Shown here piece by piece: positions 46,391 through 55,693 of a DNA stretch of 64,000 nt; positions within the stretch are counted from its first letter, which is position 1, and each line of letters starts with the position of its first letter. The notes under the pieces were generated by a model. It had not been told where the DNA came from. It did no database searches and worked only from the letters and a program-made list of their open reading frames with translations. The position numbers and the translations under genes were made by a program. The stretch is from Streptomyces sp. NBC_01478 (GTDB taxonomy: Bacteria; Actinomycetota; Actinomycetes; Streptomycetales; Streptomycetaceae): assembly GCF_036227225.1 (NCBI RefSeq), contig NZ_CP109444.1, positions 2,585,501-2,649,500 of the forward strand, written 5' to 3'.

Positions 46391-48863
46391 TCCTCAGGAA
46401 CGTGACGGAGTTCGCCGGGAAGGTGTAACCGAACCTGTCGGCAACCCCCTTGAAGGTGGACACGACCGGTGCGACCGCGGTGGCCGTCTCGCTGTTCACC
46501 GCGTCGGGCGCGGCGGCGAGCGTGGTGACCTTCGCCGTGGAGGCGACCTTCGCGCCGCCCAGGTCGATCGCCGTACGGGCCGCCGAGGACTGGTCGTTGA
46601 CGACCTTGACGATCAGGTCACCGGTCTTCGCGTCCTTGGTGACGACCTGGCGGAACGGCTCGGCCGGCTTGTCGTCGGTGAAGCTTCCCCACTCCTGGCC
46701 GTCGAGGTACAGGGTGACCTGACGGCCCCTCACCTTGATGTCGACGTCGTAGGCGCGGCCCGTCTCGATGGTCCCCGGCTTGGCGATCAGCGTCGACTTG
46801 CCGCCGTCCACGGCCTGTTCGACGGCGGTCTGGGTGTTGTTCCAGCCGCCCAGGTTCCACCAGTAGTAATTGCCGGTGTCCTTGACGCCGAACGCGACCA
46901 AGAAGCCTTCTTTTCCTGCCTTCTTGGTCGCCTTCACATGCAGGTCGTAGTCGTGCCAGGCCGGGTCGCCCGCCGACACCATGGTGTTCTCGGCGGCGGT
47001 GTCGGTCTGGACGTACTGCCCGTCCTCAAGGCTCCAACTCCCGCCTCCCGTATGGGTCCACCGGGAGGCGTCACCGGAGAAGTCGTCGGAGAGCAGCGCC
47101 GCACCGTCCGCCCCGGTCACCTTCACATCGTCGTACGCCGCGCTCGTCGCCCAGGTCGACAGGCCGACCGCGCCGGAGATCGGGGCGACAAGTGACGGTG
47201 TGCCGGTGGCCGTTGAGGGCACCACCCGCGTACCGACGTTGTTCATGAACAGCTTCTGGACCTCGTAGTTCGCGGAGCCCCAGGAGGCGTGGTTGTTGAA
47301 CCACACCAGGTCCGGGCGCCACTGGACGTAGTCCTCGTTGGCGAACAGCGGTGCGTAGGAGGCGAGTTTGACGACGTCGGCGTTGCGTTCCAGGCCGGTC
47401 ATGTAGGCGGCTTCGGCGAGGCCGTTCTTGAACGCGTTGCCGCCGGAGGCGTATTCGCCGAGGAAGACCTTCGGGCCGGTGCGGTCGTAGGAGTCGTAGC
47501 GGCTGTTGTTCTGCAGGAACCACTGCGGGCTGTTGTAGTAGTGCTCGTCGACCATGTCGACCTGGGCGTCCTTGTTGAGCTGCCAGGCCGTGTCGAAGGT
47601 CGAACCGCTGTCGTCCGGGCCCGCGTTGGAGATCACGGTCATGTACGGGTACGTGGCCTCGATCGCCGTGCGGAACTGCGTGAAGCGGGCGAAGAACTCG
47701 GCGGGGAGGTTCTCCTCGTTGCCGACCTCGATGTGGGTGAGGTGGAAGGGCTTGGGGTGGCCCATCTCGGCGCGCAGCCTGCCCCACTTCGAGGTGACCG
47801 GGCCGTTGGCGAACTCGATGAGATCCAGGGTGTCCTGGATGTGCCGCTGGAGCAACGCCGGGTCGTCCACGGCCTTGTTCTGGCCGCAGCCCGTCACCAG
47901 CGCCGGTACGACGGGCAGCGGCATCGCGCCGATGTCCTCGGCGAGGCGGAAGTACTCGTAGTAGCCGAGGCCGTAACTCTGGTTGTAGCCCCAGAAGTTG
48001 GAGTTCGTGGCGCGGGACTCGACCGGGCCGACGGTGTCCTTCCACTGGTAGGAGCGCTTGCGCTGGTAGCCGGAGGCCGCGCTGTAGTCCTCCATGGAAC
48101 CGGTGTTGACCAGGCAGCCGCCGGGGAAGCGTACGAAGCCCGGGTGCAGGGCGGCGACCTTCTCGGCGAGGTCCTTTCGGAGGCCGTTCGGCTCGTGCTT
48201 GTAGGTGTCGCGGGGGAAGAGGGACACCATGTCGAGGGCGGTCGCGTCGGTGGAGGCGACGGTGAGGCGGCCGGTGGTGCTGGTGCGGGTGGCGGTGAGC
48301 GTGGCCTTGTACCGGGCCCAGCCGCTCTTCTTCACCTCCACCTGGTGTGCGGTGGCCAGCGTGCCGCGAGCGTCCTGGAGGCTGACGCCGAGCGTGGTGC
48401 CGCTGTCGGCGCGGGCCCATACGGAGAAGTCGTACTTCTTGCCGTCCTCGACGGCGATGCCGGTGTTGTATCCGGCGTTCGTGACGGACGAACCGGCCGC
48501 CAGGGAAAGGTAGTTGCGGTTCGTCTCGTTGAGGCGGCCGGCGTCGTTCACCACCTGGCCCGTACCGGCGACCGTCCAGGCGGTCAGCGGGGTGTACGCC
48601 TTGTTGTCGTCGGTGGAGTACTCGAAGGACCGGTTCTGCACGAGCTCGGCGTACAGGCCGCCGTCGGCCGCGCGGTTGATGTCCTCGAAGAAGACGCCGT
48701 ACATGGTCTTGTCGATGGCTGCGCCCTGCGTGCCCGGATCGACGGTGATCGCGTAGTCGGTGACGTCCTCGGCGTGGGCGGGGACGGGGACGACGGCCGT
48801 CGCCAGCAGGAAAGCGCTTGCCCCCAAGGCAAGTCTCAGGCGGGTGCGGCTGGTGCGTGACAT
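46377..48863 (-). CDS. Secreted alpha-L-arabinofuranosidase, GH51
   Basis: 828 aa. A Sec signal peptide (RLALGASAFLLATAVVPVPAHA) is followed by the GH51 N-terminal strand (IDKTMYGVFFEDINRAADGGLYAELVQNRSFE), an inserted CBM4-like domain (about 75-215) and the GH51 barrel. Acid/base Glu383 is in EVGNEE and nucleophile Glu470 in FLGEYAS. A LamG/DUF1080-like domain of about 150 residues lies near 590-740, before the C-terminal strands. It releases arabinose from plant hemicellulose. ATG 48863 has a GGAG upstream. Confidence 0.92.
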   Translation of the reverse strand: MSRTSRTRLRLALGASAFLLATAVVPVPAHAEDVTDYAITVDPGTQGAAIDKTMYGVFFEDINRAADGGLYAELVQNRSFEYSTDDNKAYTPLTAWTVAGTGQVVNDAGRLNETNRNYLSLAAGSSVTNAGYNTGIAVEDGKKYDFSVWARADSGTTLGVSLQDARGTLATAHQVEVKKSGWARYKATLTATRTSTTGRLTVASTDATALDMVSLFPRDTYKHEPNGLRKDLAEKVAALHPGFVRFPGGCLVNTGSMEDYSAASGYQRKRSYQWKDTVGPVESRATNSNFWGYNQSYGLGYYEYFRLAEDIGAMPLPVVPALVTGCGQNKAVDDPALLQRHIQDTLDLIEFANGPVTSKWGRLRAEMGHPKPFHLTHIEVGNEENLPAEFFARFTQFRTAIEATYPYMTVISNAGPDDSGSTFDTAWQLNKDAQVDMVDEHYYNSPQWFLQNNSRYDSYDRTGPKVFLGEYASGGNAFKNGLAEAAYMTGLERNADVVKLASYAPLFANEDYVQWRPDLVWFNNHASWGSANYEVQKLFMNNVGTRVVPSTATGTPSLVAPISGAVGLSTWATSAAYDDVKVTGADGAALLSDDFSGDASRWTHTGGGSWSLEDGQYVQTDTAAENTMVSAGDPAWHDYDLHVKATKKAGKEGFLVAFGVKDTGNYYWWNLGGWNNTQTAVEQAVDGGKSTLIAKPGTIETGRAYDVDIKVRGRQVTLYLDGQEWGSFTDDKPAEPFRQVVTKDAKTGDLIVKVVNDQSSAARTAIDLGGAKVASTAKVTTLAAAPDAVNSETATAVAPVVSTFKGVADRFGYTFPANSVTFLRIKQK

Positions 48864-49014
48864 GGATACTCCGCGGCTCTTGTCGGATCGTGCGCGGCAC
48901 TCGAACGTGGGGTTCGACATACCGGACGTCGGTCAGCACTTCGAACGGCAAGATAGGCAAGGGGCGTGAGCACGTCAATGGGACCGGCGCGCGGAGGGAC
49001 GTAGGGTCGAGGGC

Positions 49015-49269
49015 ATGGATGCGCTGTCGCCGTACCTGGCCCTGTTCGGCTTTCTCGCCGCAGCGCTGGGTTTCTTTACCTGGCTCGCCCGTCGTATTCA
49101 GCGCCGCGGCACCGCCGGGGGCGGCATGAGCGGCGCCCTGGCCGCGTACGAGGAGGCCTTCCGGGCCACGAGTCACGCGTCGCACCACGAGATCCGGGCC
49201 CAGGGCGAACGCAAGGCGCCCACCGACTCTCCGGACGGCGGGCATCGGCGGCGGCGCGGGAAGGGCTGA
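49015..49269 (+). CDS. Small membrane protein, unknown
   Basis: 84 aa with one N-terminal TM (LALFGFLAAALGFFTWLA) and a basic, hydrophilic cytoplasmic tail ending HRRRRGKG. I do not recognise a family. It is 2 bp from the next gene and probably co-transcribed with it. Confidence 0.6.
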   Translation: MDALSPYLALFGFLAAALGFFTWLARRIQRRGTAGGGMSGALAAYEEAFRATSHASHHEIRAQGERKAPTDSPDGGHRRRRGKG

Positions 49270-49271
49270 CG

Positions 49272-49715
49272 ATGGGCGAGTTCTGGCCGGTGCCGGATGT
49301 GCTGGCGTATCTGTCCGGGAGTTGGCGGGTACAGCGGTCCGTACGGGACCTGACGAGCGGCGACGAGGGCGACTTCTCGGGCACGACCGTCTTCGGCGCA
49401 CTGCCGGAAGGTGGCCTGCTGCACGCGGAGTCGGGCACCTTCACCTGGCAGGGCGTACCCCGCCCCGCCGAGCGCACCCTGCGCTTCCTGCCGGGCGCGG
49501 CACCGGGCACGGCGGACGTGCGCTTCGCCGACGGCCGCCCCTTCCACGACCTGGACCTCACCTCCGGACACCATGTCACCGACCATCCGTGCTCGGCGGA
49601 CCTGTACCGGGGCGAGTTCACGGTCCTGGACGCGGACCGCTGGCGGACGGTGTGGCGGGTGGGCGGGCCTGCGAAGGATCTGGTGTTGAGCACGGGGTAT
49701 GTGCGGGTGGGTTGA
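49272..49715 (+). CDS. DUF6314-like small beta-barrel protein
   Basis: 147 aa, soluble. It resembles the DUF6314 family as I recall it, with the opening WPVPDVLAYLSGSWRVQRSVRD and the end GPAKDLVLSTGYVR. Its fold is probably a lipocalin-like barrel. The function is unknown. Confidence 0.65.
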   Translation: MGEFWPVPDVLAYLSGSWRVQRSVRDLTSGDEGDFSGTTVFGALPEGGLLHAESGTFTWQGVPRPAERTLRFLPGAAPGTADVRFADGRPFHDLDLTSGHHVTDHPCSADLYRGEFTVLDADRWRTVWRVGGPAKDLVLSTGYVRVG

Positions 49716-50346
49716 GTTGAGCGGGGCGGATCCTGGCGGCGAGCGGGAGGCGTGACGGCTGCCGGGTGGGTGTTGGGGCTCCTCGAATATGGCTGGTTCC
49801 AGGCGGAGTTGGTGCGGGGGTCGCTGCGCGTCGACTGGGGGCGGGGTGCGCGTGCAGCGGTCTTCGCGGGCGCGGGTTCGGCATCGGCCGACCTGGGTGG
49901 TTCCGGGCGGAGTTCGCGTCGATTAGGCGGGCGCGGGCTCGGTGCCGCCCAACCTGGCTGACTCCGGGAGGAGTTCGCGTCCACTACTCGGGCGCGGGCT
50001 CGATGGCGCCCAACCTGGCTGACTCCGGCGGGAGTTCGAAGCAGGTGCTCGGAGCGCGGGCGAAACGTCGACCAACCTGGCTGATTCCACGAGGAGTTCA
50101 CGGCGGCTACGCAGGCGTGAACCGGGCGCCGGCGAAGCCTGTCCGCTCGATCCGGAGTGCACACCGACCACGCACGCGGGGCCGCACGGCAACAAGCCTC
50201 GCCCGCCTCGCCCCTGACCCACCCGCGGCACGCGCGCTTGCGGCAAGCCTCACCGAACCCGGCCCGCCCCCACGCCGGTTCGCACCGGCCCGCACGCACA
50301 CGGACCGGGCGGCAACCACCCCCACCCCCGACGGACCCGCCCCGCC
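49716..50346. other. Gene-free region with tandem repeats
   Basis: 631 bp between convergent genes. The first part (to about 50115) holds a 61-bp tandem repeat; 50116-50346 shows nothing recognisable. Frames crossing it change register at each 61-bp unit and have no family resemblance. Confidence 0.6.
49785..50115. repeat. Imperfect 61-bp tandem repeat with hairpin
   Basis: About five units, with clear starts (GCGCGGG) at 49870, 49931, 49992 and 50054 and a more diverged unit before. Each contains CCAACCTGGCTGACTCC-like sequence followed by GGAGTTCG; ACTCC and GGAGT can pair as a short stem. A unit with ATTCC keeps pairing through a G-U wobble. Confidence 0.75.
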
Positions 50347-50940
50347 CTACGCCCGTGTCGGCTGCACCGACGCCCCGTCGAACCGCAGGTTCCAGCGGCC
50401 CGCGTGGCCGGCGACCGTGGTGGTCGACAGGGGGCGTACGTCGATGTTCCAGTACGTCGACGGGGGCGCCTTGAGGGCGTAGACCAACGCGGCCCGGATG
50501 ACGGAGGGTTCGGCTACGGCGACTATGTGGCCGCCGTCCTCGAAGGGGCGGGTGTCGAGCCAACTGCCCACGCGGGCGATGAAGGTCAGCAGGGATTCAC
50601 CGCCGTGCGGGGCGGAGCTCGGGTCGGCGAGCCAGGCGTCCACCAGGGCCGGTTCGCGGGCCATCGCCTCGCCGAGGGTCAGCCCGCGCCAGCGACCCAT
50701 GTCGCAGTCCCGCAGGGCGAGTTGCACCAGCGGGGTGTAACCGAGGCCGTCACCGGTGGTGCGGCTGCGCGGGGTCGGCGAGCAGTAGCGCAGCTCCGCC
50801 GCCGCCAGCGGCAGCAGGGCCGGGACGGCGCGCTGCACCTCGTCCCAGCCCGCCTGGTCCAGCGGGCGGGCGTCCTCGAAACGCTCCGCGAGCAGCGGGG
50901 AGCTGCGCGCGGCGGCGACGAACGTGACCCGAAGTGACAT
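50347..50940 (-). CDS. Histidine phosphatase-superfamily protein
   Basis: 197 aa. It has the overall order of phosphoglycerate-mutase-like proteins (LRYCSPTPRSRTTGDGLG; GRWRGLTLGEAMAREP; HGGESLLTFIARVGSWL; HIVAVAEPSVIRAALVYAL). The usual RHG at the N-terminus reads VAAARSS, and the second catalytic His is VAVAEPSV, so the active site is altered and it may not be a phosphatase. Confidence 0.75.
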   Translation of the reverse strand: MSLRVTFVAAARSSPLLAERFEDARPLDQAGWDEVQRAVPALLPLAAAELRYCSPTPRSRTTGDGLGYTPLVQLALRDCDMGRWRGLTLGEAMAREPALVDAWLADPSSAPHGGESLLTFIARVGSWLDTRPFEDGGHIVAVAEPSVIRAALVYALKAPPSTYWNIDVRPLSTTTVAGHAGRWNLRFDGASVQPTRA

Positions 50941-51044
50941 GCGGCGATCGTGATCCCGCCGAAGTAGCGAGGTCAAGGGGTACCGGACGAGCGTTACCCA
51001 GGGTTGGCGAAACCTTACTTCGAGGTCAGGACCAGGCGGACAAC

Positions 51045-51482
51045 TCACTCGAAAATGAGCGCCATCCACCGATCGGGCCGCTCCAGTGGCCGGAATCCGA
51101 CCTTCTCGTACACCCCGTGGGCGTCGTGCGTGGCGAGCAGGATCCGCCGCAGTCCGAACGGCCGCAGCTCCTCGCGTACGGCGCCGACGAACGCCGTGCC
51201 GATGCCCTTGCCGCGCGCCGACGGGTCCACGTACACATCGCACAGCCACGCGAACAACGCCCCGTCGGTCACCACGCGCGCGTACGCCACCTGCTCGCCC
51301 GAAGCTGTGTCGTACACCCCGTAGTTCAGCGAGGACGCGACCGCGCGTTCGTGCTTCTCACGGGGCCGGTCCTTCGCCCAGTAGGCGTCGGTGGACAGCC
51401 AGTGGTAGGTGCGGTCGATGTCGACGCGGGCGGAGTCGGTGGAGAACTCGTAGCCGTCGGGGAGGCTCGGGATGTCGTTCAT
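51045..51482 (-). CDS. GNAT-family N-acetyltransferase
   Basis: 145 aa. The acetyl-CoA site is VDPSARGKGIGTAFVGAVRE with the expected RGxG, and the C-terminal strand is ATHDAHGVYEKVGFRPL. It resembles small-molecule acetyltransferases of unknown acceptor. It stands alone upstream of the phosphatase-like gene. Confidence 0.88.
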   Translation of the reverse strand: MNDIPSLPDGYEFSTDSARVDIDRTYHWLSTDAYWAKDRPREKHERAVASSLNYGVYDTASGEQVAYARVVTDGALFAWLCDVYVDPSARGKGIGTAFVGAVREELRPFGLRRILLATHDAHGVYEKVGFRPLERPDRWMALIFE

Positions 51483-51587
51483 GGCGGGAGAATCGCAGGC
51501 CAGGGGCGGCGGCGTCGAGCGGTTTTCCCCGGCGGCGCGGGCGTTGTCAGTGGCGGGTGGCAGGCTTCGGAAATGGGGGTGCCGCTG

Positions 51588-51611
51588 CCCCGGGGTTGGA
51601 GCACCCCGGGG
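51588..51611. terminator. Hairpin after the MocR regulator
   Basis: CCCCGGGGT and ACCCCGGGG form a perfect 9-bp stem with loop TGGAGC, directly beside the stop codon of the MocR gene. Confidence 0.7.
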
Positions 51612-53048
51612 TCACAGCACCTCGTCGCAGGCCGCCCGGAGTCGTCGTACGCCCTCCACGATCTCCCCGGTCCCCGCGACCGCCGCGAAGCTCAACCGGA
51701 CGTGGGCGGCCGGGGGTTCGGCGCTGAAGTAGGGGCGGCCGGGGGTGATGGCGACGCCCGCGCGGAGGGACGCCGTCGTCAGTGACAGCTCGTCCATGCC
51801 GTCGGGGAGGCGGAGCCAGAGGTGGTAGCCGCCGGAGGGGATGTGCGGGAGGGAGAAGGCGGGGAGTTCGAGGCGCAGGGCGGTGGTCATCGTGTCCCGG
51901 CGGGTCTTCAACTCGGCCGAGATGGCGCGGAGATGGCGTGGCCAGGCCGGGGAGCCGACGAGTTCGAGGGCCGCTTCCTGGAGCGGGCGGGGGACGAAGA
52001 AGGTGTCGACGACCTGGATGGCGCGCAGGCGTTCCAGGACCGGGCCGTGCGCGGCGAGTGCGCTGACCCGGAAGCTGGGCGAGGTCGCCTTGGTGAGCGA
52101 GCCGACATGGACGACGACTCCGTCGGGGTCGTCGGCGGCCAGCGGGCGCGGCAGCGGGCCCGCGTCCTCGTGCACCAGGCGTCGTACGAAGTCGTCCTCG
52201 ATGACGAACGCGCCCGCGTCGCGGGCGATGCGCAGGACCTCCGGGCGGCGGGCGGGGGCGAGGACCCCGCCGGTCGGATTCTGGAAGAGGGGCTGGCAGA
52301 CGAACACCCGGGCGCCGGTCGCGCGGAACGCGTCGGCGAGCAGGGACGGTTTCACGCCGTCCGCGTCCACCGGCACCGGGACCGGCCGCAGGCCCGCCGC
52401 TCGGGCGATCGCCAACATGCCTGGATACGTGGGGGATTCGACGAGGACCGGTGCGCCGGGAGGTGCGAGGGCGCGCAGTGCGGTGGTGAGCGCGGTCTGG
52501 CCGCCCGCGCTGACCAGGACGTCGGCGGCCGTCATCGCTCCGCCGATGCCGCGCGCGAACCACTCGCGCAGTTCCGGCAGGCCCTCCATCGGCGGCTGGC
52601 CCCAGGCGCCGGGACGGCGGCCGGCCCGGGACAGGGCCGCCGCCATCGCCCGCTCGGGCTGCAGGGAAGGGTGCAGATAGCCGCCGTTGAACTCGATCAC
52701 GCCCGGCGGCGGGACGGCCAGCGTGGTCAGGACCGCGGACGCGTCCACCGTGCGCGGTACCAGGTCGGCGGTGGCGTCCGCGCTGAGCGCGACCTCCTGC
52801 CACGAGGTGTCCCCCGAGGCGGCTGCGGTCGCGGGGCGGGGCGTCGCCCGGAACGCGCCGGCGCCGGGCCGGGTGACCACCAGCCCCTCGGCGACCAGTT
52901 GGGCGAGGGCGCGCGAGACGGTCACGGGGCTCACCCTGAACCGCTCGACGAGCGCCCGACTCGACGGCAGCTTTCCACCAGGTGAGTAGCGGTTGAGTTC
53001 CTGTCGCAGGTGATTCGCCAGTTCACCGACACTGCTACGCTCTTGCAT
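51612..53048 (-). CDS. MocR-type GntR regulator with aminotransferase domain
   Basis: 478 aa. N-terminal GntR winged helix (GGKLPSSRALVERFRVSPVTVSRALAQLVAEGLVV), then a fold-type I aminotransferase domain with Asn/Asp residues (LFQNPTGGV, VIEDDF) and PLP Lys in GSLTKATSPSFRV. Such proteins sense PLP or an amino-compound. It is divergent from an EamA exporter with start codons overlapping, so it very likely controls that gene. Confidence 0.93.
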   Translation of the reverse strand: MQERSSVGELANHLRQELNRYSPGGKLPSSRALVERFRVSPVTVSRALAQLVAEGLVVTRPGAGAFRATPRPATAAASGDTSWQEVALSADATADLVPRTVDASAVLTTLAVPPPGVIEFNGGYLHPSLQPERAMAAALSRAGRRPGAWGQPPMEGLPELREWFARGIGGAMTAADVLVSAGGQTALTTALRALAPPGAPVLVESPTYPGMLAIARAAGLRPVPVPVDADGVKPSLLADAFRATGARVFVCQPLFQNPTGGVLAPARRPEVLRIARDAGAFVIEDDFVRRLVHEDAGPLPRPLAADDPDGVVVHVGSLTKATSPSFRVSALAAHGPVLERLRAIQVVDTFFVPRPLQEAALELVGSPAWPRHLRAISAELKTRRDTMTTALRLELPAFSLPHIPSGGYHLWLRLPDGMDELSLTTASLRAGVAITPGRPYFSAEPPAAHVRLSFAAVAGTGEIVEGVRRLRAACDEVL

Positions 53049-53988
53049 GAGAGCTCACGATAGCGCTACTGCCCCGAGCCCGATAGCGGTCAGCGCCAGC
53101 CCCATCCCCACCGCACCGGCTCCCGCGCTCGGAGTCCGCGCCGGCACCGTCCAGGCCGCGCTCGGTGTGATCGCCTTCTCCCTCACCTTCCCTGCCACCG
53201 CTTGGGGGCTCGAAGGCTTCGGCGCCTGGTCGTTGGTGGCCGTGCGCAGCGTCCTCGCCGCGGTCATCGCGGGTGGCTGCCTGCTGGCGCTGCGCGTCCG
53301 GGTGCCCGGCCGCCGGCACTGGGCCGGACTGGCCGTCGTGGCGGCGGGGGTGGTGGTCGGTTTCCCGCTGCTCACCACGCTCGCCCTGGAGACGTCGACC
53401 ACCGCGCACGCGGCGGTGGTCGTCGGTCTGCTGCCGCTGACGACCGCCGCCCTGTCCGCGCTGCGCACCGGCGTCCGCCCCTCGCGCACCTTCTGGACGG
53501 CCGCGCTCGCGGGCGCCGGCGCGGTGCTCGCGTTCACGGTCCAGCAGAGCGGCGGCGCCGTGACCTCCGCCGACCTGTATCTCCTCGGCGCGCTGCTGGT
53601 CTGCGCGGCCGGTTACACCGAGGGCGGCCGACTGGCCCGGGTCATGCCCGGCTGGCAGGTCATCGCCTGGGCGCTGGTCCTGTGCCTGCCGCTGAGCGTG
53701 CCCGCCGCCGCGATCGCGCTGTCGTACGACACCCCGCACCTCACCGCGCACAGCGTGGCCGGGCTGCTGTGGGTCGCCGCCGGTTCGCAGTTCCTCGGGC
53801 TGGTCGTCTGGTACCGGGGCATGGCGGCCATCGGCGTCCCGAAGGCGAGCCAGTTGCAGTTGGCCCAGCCGCTGCTCACACTGGTGTGGTCGGTGCTGCT
53901 GCTCGGCGAACACCTGCCCGTGGCGGCCCCGCTGACCGCGGCGGCGGTGCTGGTGTGCATCGCCGTCACGCAGCGGGCCCGGAGTTGA
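53047..53988 (+). CDS. EamA/DMT-family exporter
   Basis: 313 aa with about ten TM segments in two EamA halves (GVIAFSLTFPATAWGLEGFGAWSLVAVR at the start of the first; SQFLGLVVWYRGMAAIGVPKASQLQLAQPLLTLVWS in the second). RhaT/YdcZ-like metabolite exporters have this layout. The ATG overlaps the MocR ATG by two bases in opposite direction, so a leaderless or short-leader transcript is expected. Confidence 0.9.
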   Translation: MRAHDSATAPSPIAVSASPIPTAPAPALGVRAGTVQAALGVIAFSLTFPATAWGLEGFGAWSLVAVRSVLAAVIAGGCLLALRVRVPGRRHWAGLAVVAAGVVVGFPLLTTLALETSTTAHAAVVVGLLPLTTAALSALRTGVRPSRTFWTAALAGAGAVLAFTVQQSGGAVTSADLYLLGALLVCAAGYTEGGRLARVMPGWQVIAWALVLCLPLSVPAAAIALSYDTPHLTAHSVAGLLWVAAGSQFLGLVVWYRGMAAIGVPKASQLQLAQPLLTLVWSVLLLGEHLPVAAPLTAAAVLVCIAVTQRARS

Positions 53989-54084
53989 GGGGCGTGCACG
54001 TCGTCCCGGTCCCGGCCGGGCGGGCCGCCGTAGACTCGAAGAGCATGGACCGCTGCTCCCGTACTCGGTGAGGAGGCGCTACAG

Positions 54085-54279
54085 ATGCGTGCAATCGTGG
54101 GTGATCGGCTCGTCCAACACGGCAAAGTGGTCGGCCAGCACGACCAGGTCTCGGAAGTCGTCGAAGTGATGGGTGCAGAGGGCAACCCGCCCTACCGCGT
54201 CCGCTTCCCCGACGGGCACGAGGCCGTGATGTCACCCGGCCCCGACTGCGAGATCAAGCACCAGGACACGGAACGGTAG
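54085..54279 (+). CDS. DUF1918 small protein
   Basis: 64 aa. GDRLVQHGKVVGQHDQVSEVVEVMG and PPYRVRFPDGHEAVMSPGPDCEI match DUF1918, an SH3-like small actinobacterial family. A strong GAGGAGG precedes the ATG. The role is unknown, though its members are often single-gene units. Confidence 0.88.
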   Translation: MRAIVGDRLVQHGKVVGQHDQVSEVVEVMGAEGNPPYRVRFPDGHEAVMSPGPDCEIKHQDTER

Positions 54280-54280
54280 G

Positions 54281-55525
54281 TCAGCGCGGGGGTTTCGCCG
54301 GCTGCTGGTAGTGGTCGGCGACCACCCGTGCCATCGCCCCGATCGGGTCCACCGCCACCTCCCGGGCGGCGAAGAAGACATGCCCGCCGACCTGGGGGTA
54401 CCGGGCGGCGAGGGTGAGGTGCCGGGACAGTTCGGCCGGGTCCTGCCAGGCCGCGGGCTGCGCCGGGTCGCCCGCCTTGTAGAGCGCCTCCCCCGCGTAC
54501 AGCCGCGTCTTCGTGCCGCGCGCGACCTCCGCCCACCAGGGCAGCAGCTTGGCGTAGTCGGCGGCGGCGAAGCCGATATTCCAGTACAACTGCGGGACGA
54601 TGTAGTCGATCCAGTTCTTGCGCACCCACGTGCGGGTGTCCGCGCAGAGGTCGTCGTACGTCTGCACTCCCGCCCGGGTGTCGGAGCCGCGCGAGTCGGT
54701 CGCGAGGTTGCGCCACACGCCGAACGGGCTGATCCCGAACCGGGTTCCCGGGCGCACCTGCCGGATACGGGCCGCGGTCTCGCGGATCAACTTGTCGATG
54801 TTGTCGCGGCGCCACGCGGCCCGGTCGGTGAAGCCGCCGCCGTACCTGTCGTAGGCCGCGTCGTCGTCGAAGGTCTGGCCGGCCACCGGGTACGGGTAGA
54901 AGTAGTCGTCGAAGTGGACCGCGTCCACGGGGTACTTCTTCACCGCGTCGAGGATCGCGTCCTCGACGAAGACGCGGACCTGGGGCAGCCCCGGGTTGTA
55001 GTAGAGCTTCCCGCCGTACACCACCACCCAGTCGGGGTGCTTGCGCGCGGGGTGCGAGGCGACGAGTCTCGTCAGGTCGGTGTGGTTGGCGATGCGGTAC
55101 GGGTTGAACCAGGCGTGCAGTTGCAGGCCCCGCACATGTGCCTCCTCCACCGCCGTCTTCAGCGGGTCCCAGCCGGGCGCCCTGCCCTGGGTGCCGGTCA
55201 GGTACTGGGACCAGGGTTCGTACGGCGAGGGCCACAACGCGTCGGCGGTGGGCCGTACTTGGAAGATCACCGTGTTGAGGCGGTCGCGGACCGCCGCGTC
55301 GAGGTGGGCGATCAGTTCGGTGCGCTGCTGTGCCGGCGTGAGGCCGGGGCGGGAGGGCCAGTCGCGGTTGGCGACCGTCGCCAGCCACACCCCGCGCATC
55401 TCGGTGACCTCGCGCGGACGCCCTGCCCCGGTCGGCACATTCCCGGTCTGCGCCGACGCACTCCCCGTCGTCGCCAGCGTCGACAGCGCGGCCATCGCGA
55501 ACGCCCGACGTGACAAACGCCCCAT
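54281..55525 (-). CDS. Tat-exported GHL10-type (YngK-like) glycoside hydrolase
   Basis: 414 aa. A twin-arginine signal LSRRAFAMAALSTLATTGSASA is at the N-terminus. The body is the family-10-like TIM barrel of PF02638: MRGVWLATVANRDWPS, VIFQVRPTADALWPSPYEPWS, HAWFNPYRI, VDAVHFDDYFYPYP and IVPQLYWNIGF. Its substrate in the wall or capsule is unknown. A longer start two residues upstream is possible. Confidence 0.9.
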   Translation of the reverse strand: MGRLSRRAFAMAALSTLATTGSASAQTGNVPTGAGRPREVTEMRGVWLATVANRDWPSRPGLTPAQQRTELIAHLDAAVRDRLNTVIFQVRPTADALWPSPYEPWSQYLTGTQGRAPGWDPLKTAVEEAHVRGLQLHAWFNPYRIANHTDLTRLVASHPARKHPDWVVVYGGKLYYNPGLPQVRVFVEDAILDAVKKYPVDAVHFDDYFYPYPVAGQTFDDDAAYDRYGGGFTDRAAWRRDNIDKLIRETAARIRQVRPGTRFGISPFGVWRNLATDSRGSDTRAGVQTYDDLCADTRTWVRKNWIDYIVPQLYWNIGFAAADYAKLLPWWAEVARGTKTRLYAGEALYKAGDPAQPAAWQDPAELSRHLTLAARYPQVGGHVFFAAREVAVDPIGAMARVVADHYQQPAKPPR

Positions 55526-55693
55526 CTGCACACCCCCATACGCTGTGGATCCGTGCCGTCACGGATCGTCTCCGCGCCCCAGAATGCCCGACCCCGGCGA
55601 TCGATCATCGATACTTGCGGGTAACGTGCACGATCGGAGCAGGCACCGGACAACGGGGTCCTGCGACTGCCGTAGATCTCAGAAGGGGACGAT

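Noticed and set aside
49785..50115. CRISPR array
   Set aside because: Units are contiguous 61-bp tandem repeats with no unique spacers and no cas genes nearby.
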